Made by a program: the position numbers and the translations under genes. Shown one piece after another: positions 62,493 to 64,000 of a stretch of DNA of 64,000 nt. Each line of letters begins with the position of its first letter. The first letter of the stretch is position 1. Below the pieces are notes generated by a model. It did no database searches, was not told the DNA's origin, and was given only the letters and a program-made list of their open reading frames with translations. The DNA lies in NCBI GenBank assembly GCA_023395515.1, contig JAEWZB010000041.1, positions 3,117-67,116 on the forward strand. The letters run 5' to 3'. The DNA comes from Bacillota bacterium. Lineage in GTDB: Bacteria; Bacillota; Syntrophomonadia; Syntrophomonadales; Syntrophomonadaceae.

Positions 62493-62533
62493 AAGTTTAC
62501 CTCCCTTGCAGAACAGTTATATTAAGACTAGGT

Positions 62534-63199
62534 TCAGGATTCTAGTTTTTTCTTTAATTCTGCTAATTCACGTTCAACATCTGCGCTTTGGCCTAAGGCA
62601 GCCAGTTCTTTATCCAGAGCAGGGCTGGTTCCCGCTATTTCTGTAGCTACGGTAGCTTCAGTTTCCATTTGCATAACTTTTTCTTCCATACGGTCAAAAC
62701 CGCGCCGGGCATTATCCTTTCCGAAGCTGCTTACCGTACTGCTAACCTCCTTTTGAGCCCGGGCCGCCTCTGCACGAGCCACTAAGGTGTCACGCTTAGC
62801 CTTTAAACGTTCATATTCATCCTTCATTTCTCTTAGCTGTGATTTAAGCATTTCGGCGGTAGCTAGACTTTTTTCATATTGAACCTTATAATCATCAGCT
62901 TTGGATTGATGTAATACCTTATCTTCCAGAGCCCGCCTGGCTAAATCCTCCCGGTTTTGCTGCAATGCTTCCAGTGCCTGGGCTTCTCGTTTAGTAACTA
63001 GTTCTGAAGTTTCTTCGTACTGAGATTTGAACTTGTGAACTACTACCAATTGCCTGGCCACAGCGCTCTCGGCATCGACAATATCATCCTCCATATCCAT
63101 TAGATACTGGTTAAGAAGCTTGGCCGGATCTTCAGCCTTATCCAACAATGCATTAAGGTTGGCCCTGATATTATCATTAATTCGCTTGAATAGACTCAT
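62534..63199 (-). CDS. PspA/IM30 family protein
   Basis: The 221-residue protein is almost wholly helical coiled coil, with the N-terminal amphipathic helix (LFKRINDNIRANLNALLDKAEDPAKLL) typical of PspA/LiaH. These proteins bind the inner face of the membrane and protect it under stress. It opens the minus-strand cluster pspA, nfeD-like, floT and small membrane genes. GAGGGGG precedes the ATG. PspA, NfeD and flotillin together point to a membrane-stress and microdomain operon. Confidence 0.93.
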   Translation of the reverse strand: MSLFKRINDNIRANLNALLDKAEDPAKLLNQYLMDMEDDIVDAESAVARQLVVVHKFKSQYEETSELVTKREAQALEALQQNREDLARRALEDKVLHQSKADDYKVQYEKSLATAEMLKSQLREMKDEYERLKAKRDTLVARAEAARAQKEVSSTVSSFGKDNARRGFDRMEEKVMQMETEATVATEIAGTSPALDKELAALGQSADVERELAELKKKLES

Positions 63200-63689
63200 A
63201 ATATTTACCCCCTCATTTATTAATTAGTTGTAAATATAGTTACTTTTTCTTTCTTGATTAAATACTAGTTTCCCTTTTAAAACTCCTAAAAATGTAAATT
63301 TATATATATTTAGACATAATACGCCATATGTATGGGGTGATGGGGACTAGCTAAAAAACCCATGTAACGATGGAGCTTATTGTACAATATAATAAATTCG
63401 AATAATACCGGGATGTGGTATTATAGCCATTATTGATGGTGAATGGTCATATGCAGTTAAAATACTTGAAAAATTGTGCTTGTGCCGGAACATTCTTGAA
63501 GTGTAAAAGAGGTCAAATTAATGGAAATAAGCAGAAGGGAATTGAGGTAACCACGAGAATGTCGTTATCTACAGTATTAGGTAGGGAACGGTGCTCACCG
63601 TTCCGCGATTGCAGGTTATCTGCGGTACCCGGAACGAATAATCATGCCATAATTAATTTGCATCTCCAAATAATATATATTTAAACGAT
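63200..63689. other. Intergenic region
   Basis: This 490-base gap should hold the pspA promoter on the minus strand, but I could not place boxes with confidence. GGAACGGTG, CTC, ACCGTTCC (about 63587-63605) is a perfect hairpin without a T-run. A plus 83-codon frame at 63433 has no ribosome site or domain and is not called. Confidence 0.4.
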
Positions 63690-63935
63690 TTATCTTAAAA
63701 AGGCAATCGGTAAAAAACTAGCAATTATTAAAAAGAAAAATGGAATTAAGGTTAACTGGACTTTTTCAATATAATTTATTGGTGAGGTTCCAATAGCCAG
63801 CAGCCAAATTATAGAAAACAGTTGTACCCCTAAGTAAATAAGGCCCGAGTAAACATGGCTGCTACTCCCGATAAATGCACCTAAAACAATTCCTCCGTAA
63901 ATTCCTATTACAAGAACTAATAGTTTGCCTATCAC
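63690..63935 (-). CDS. Small membrane protein of unknown function
   Basis: This 81-residue protein has three hydrophobic segments (about 4-24, 29-48, 60-79) and a GTG start at 63935. No clear ribosome site was seen, and the family is unknown. It precedes the pspA cluster on the same strand, but with a gap of about 490 bases, so it is probably a separate transcript. Confidence 0.5.
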   Translation of the reverse strand: MIGKLLVLVIGIYGGIVLGAFIGSSSHVYSGLIYLGVQLFSIIWLLAIGTSPINYIEKVQLTLIPFFFLIIASFLPIAFLR

Positions 63936-64000
63936 AATACCATATCTATATGTTGGCAGGAATAAAGCTATTAAAATAAATGCTGTAATAATTATAAATT

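Noticed and set aside
63433..63684. 83-codon plus frame in the gap before pspA
   Set aside because: No ribosome site or known domain; it includes a hairpin and looks non-coding.

Overview
The window reads as a low-to-moderate GC, anaerobic Firmicute (class Clostridia). The metabolic genes recall fatty-acid-oxidising or syntrophic lineages such as Syntrophomonadaceae: two acyl-CoA dehydrogenases, an enoyl-CoA hydratase, two acyl-CoA ligases, a Clostridium kluyveri-type 4-hydroxybutyrate dehydrogenase, a butanol-dehydrogenase-like Fe-ADH and LutABC. The taxon is inferred from gene content and style only. No rRNA, tRNA, CRISPR array or intact transposase was seen.

Layout. 1-3409 (minus): fatty-acid activation and beta-oxidation operon (acyl-CoA ligase, enoyl-CoA hydratase, acyl-CoA dehydrogenase cut by the window edge). 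3803-4918: 4-hydroxybutyrate dehydrogenase. 5283-16999: a chemosensory gene run headed by a TetR regulator with a clear promoter and candidate operator: cheY, cheA, cheW, mcp, cheR, a cheB without receiver domain, a PAS/hybrid kinase with HPt, a second receiver and an HD-GYP protein. 17261-21984: M15 peptidase, large acyl-CoA dehydrogenase, small zinc-ribbon protein, Fe-ADH. 22107-26594 (minus): HlyD / two ABC ATPases / ABC-2 permease / TetR efflux operon behind a perfect 10+10 bp inverted repeat. 26874-29196 (minus): LytTR regulator and GHKL sensor kinase.

29690-45794 is the accessory region and the most unusual part. It encodes secreted stalk-domain and cell-wall-hydrolase-like proteins, then a family sharing one plan: an N-terminal zinc ribbon (predicted cytoplasmic), a membrane segment and a variable outer domain. 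The outer domains are TPR plus DUF5050-like propeller, propeller alone, a beta-lactamase fold that lost catalytic residues, and leucine-rich repeats. It also holds a truncated paralogue, a probable stop-codon loss, mosaic 261-bp repeats and abrupt changes of base composition. At 43511-43579 sits a 69-bp near-copy of the efflux-operon promoter/operator with no gene behind it.

45907-57728: acyl-CoA ligase, lipoprotein, M23 peptidase-like protein, PilZ protein, an MBL hydrolase, lutABC, a second MBL hydrolase with a probable ATT start, and a ComEC-like MBL lipoprotein with a DUF3006 protein. 58305-63935 (minus): PspA, NfeD-like protein and flotillin followed by small membrane proteins, which suggests a membrane-integrity cluster.

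Taken together, the chromosomal backbone carries acyl-CoA and lactate oxidation, sensing and membrane maintenance. Into it is set a rapidly rearranging block of envelope proteins, possibly controlled by the adjacent LytTR/GHKL pair.
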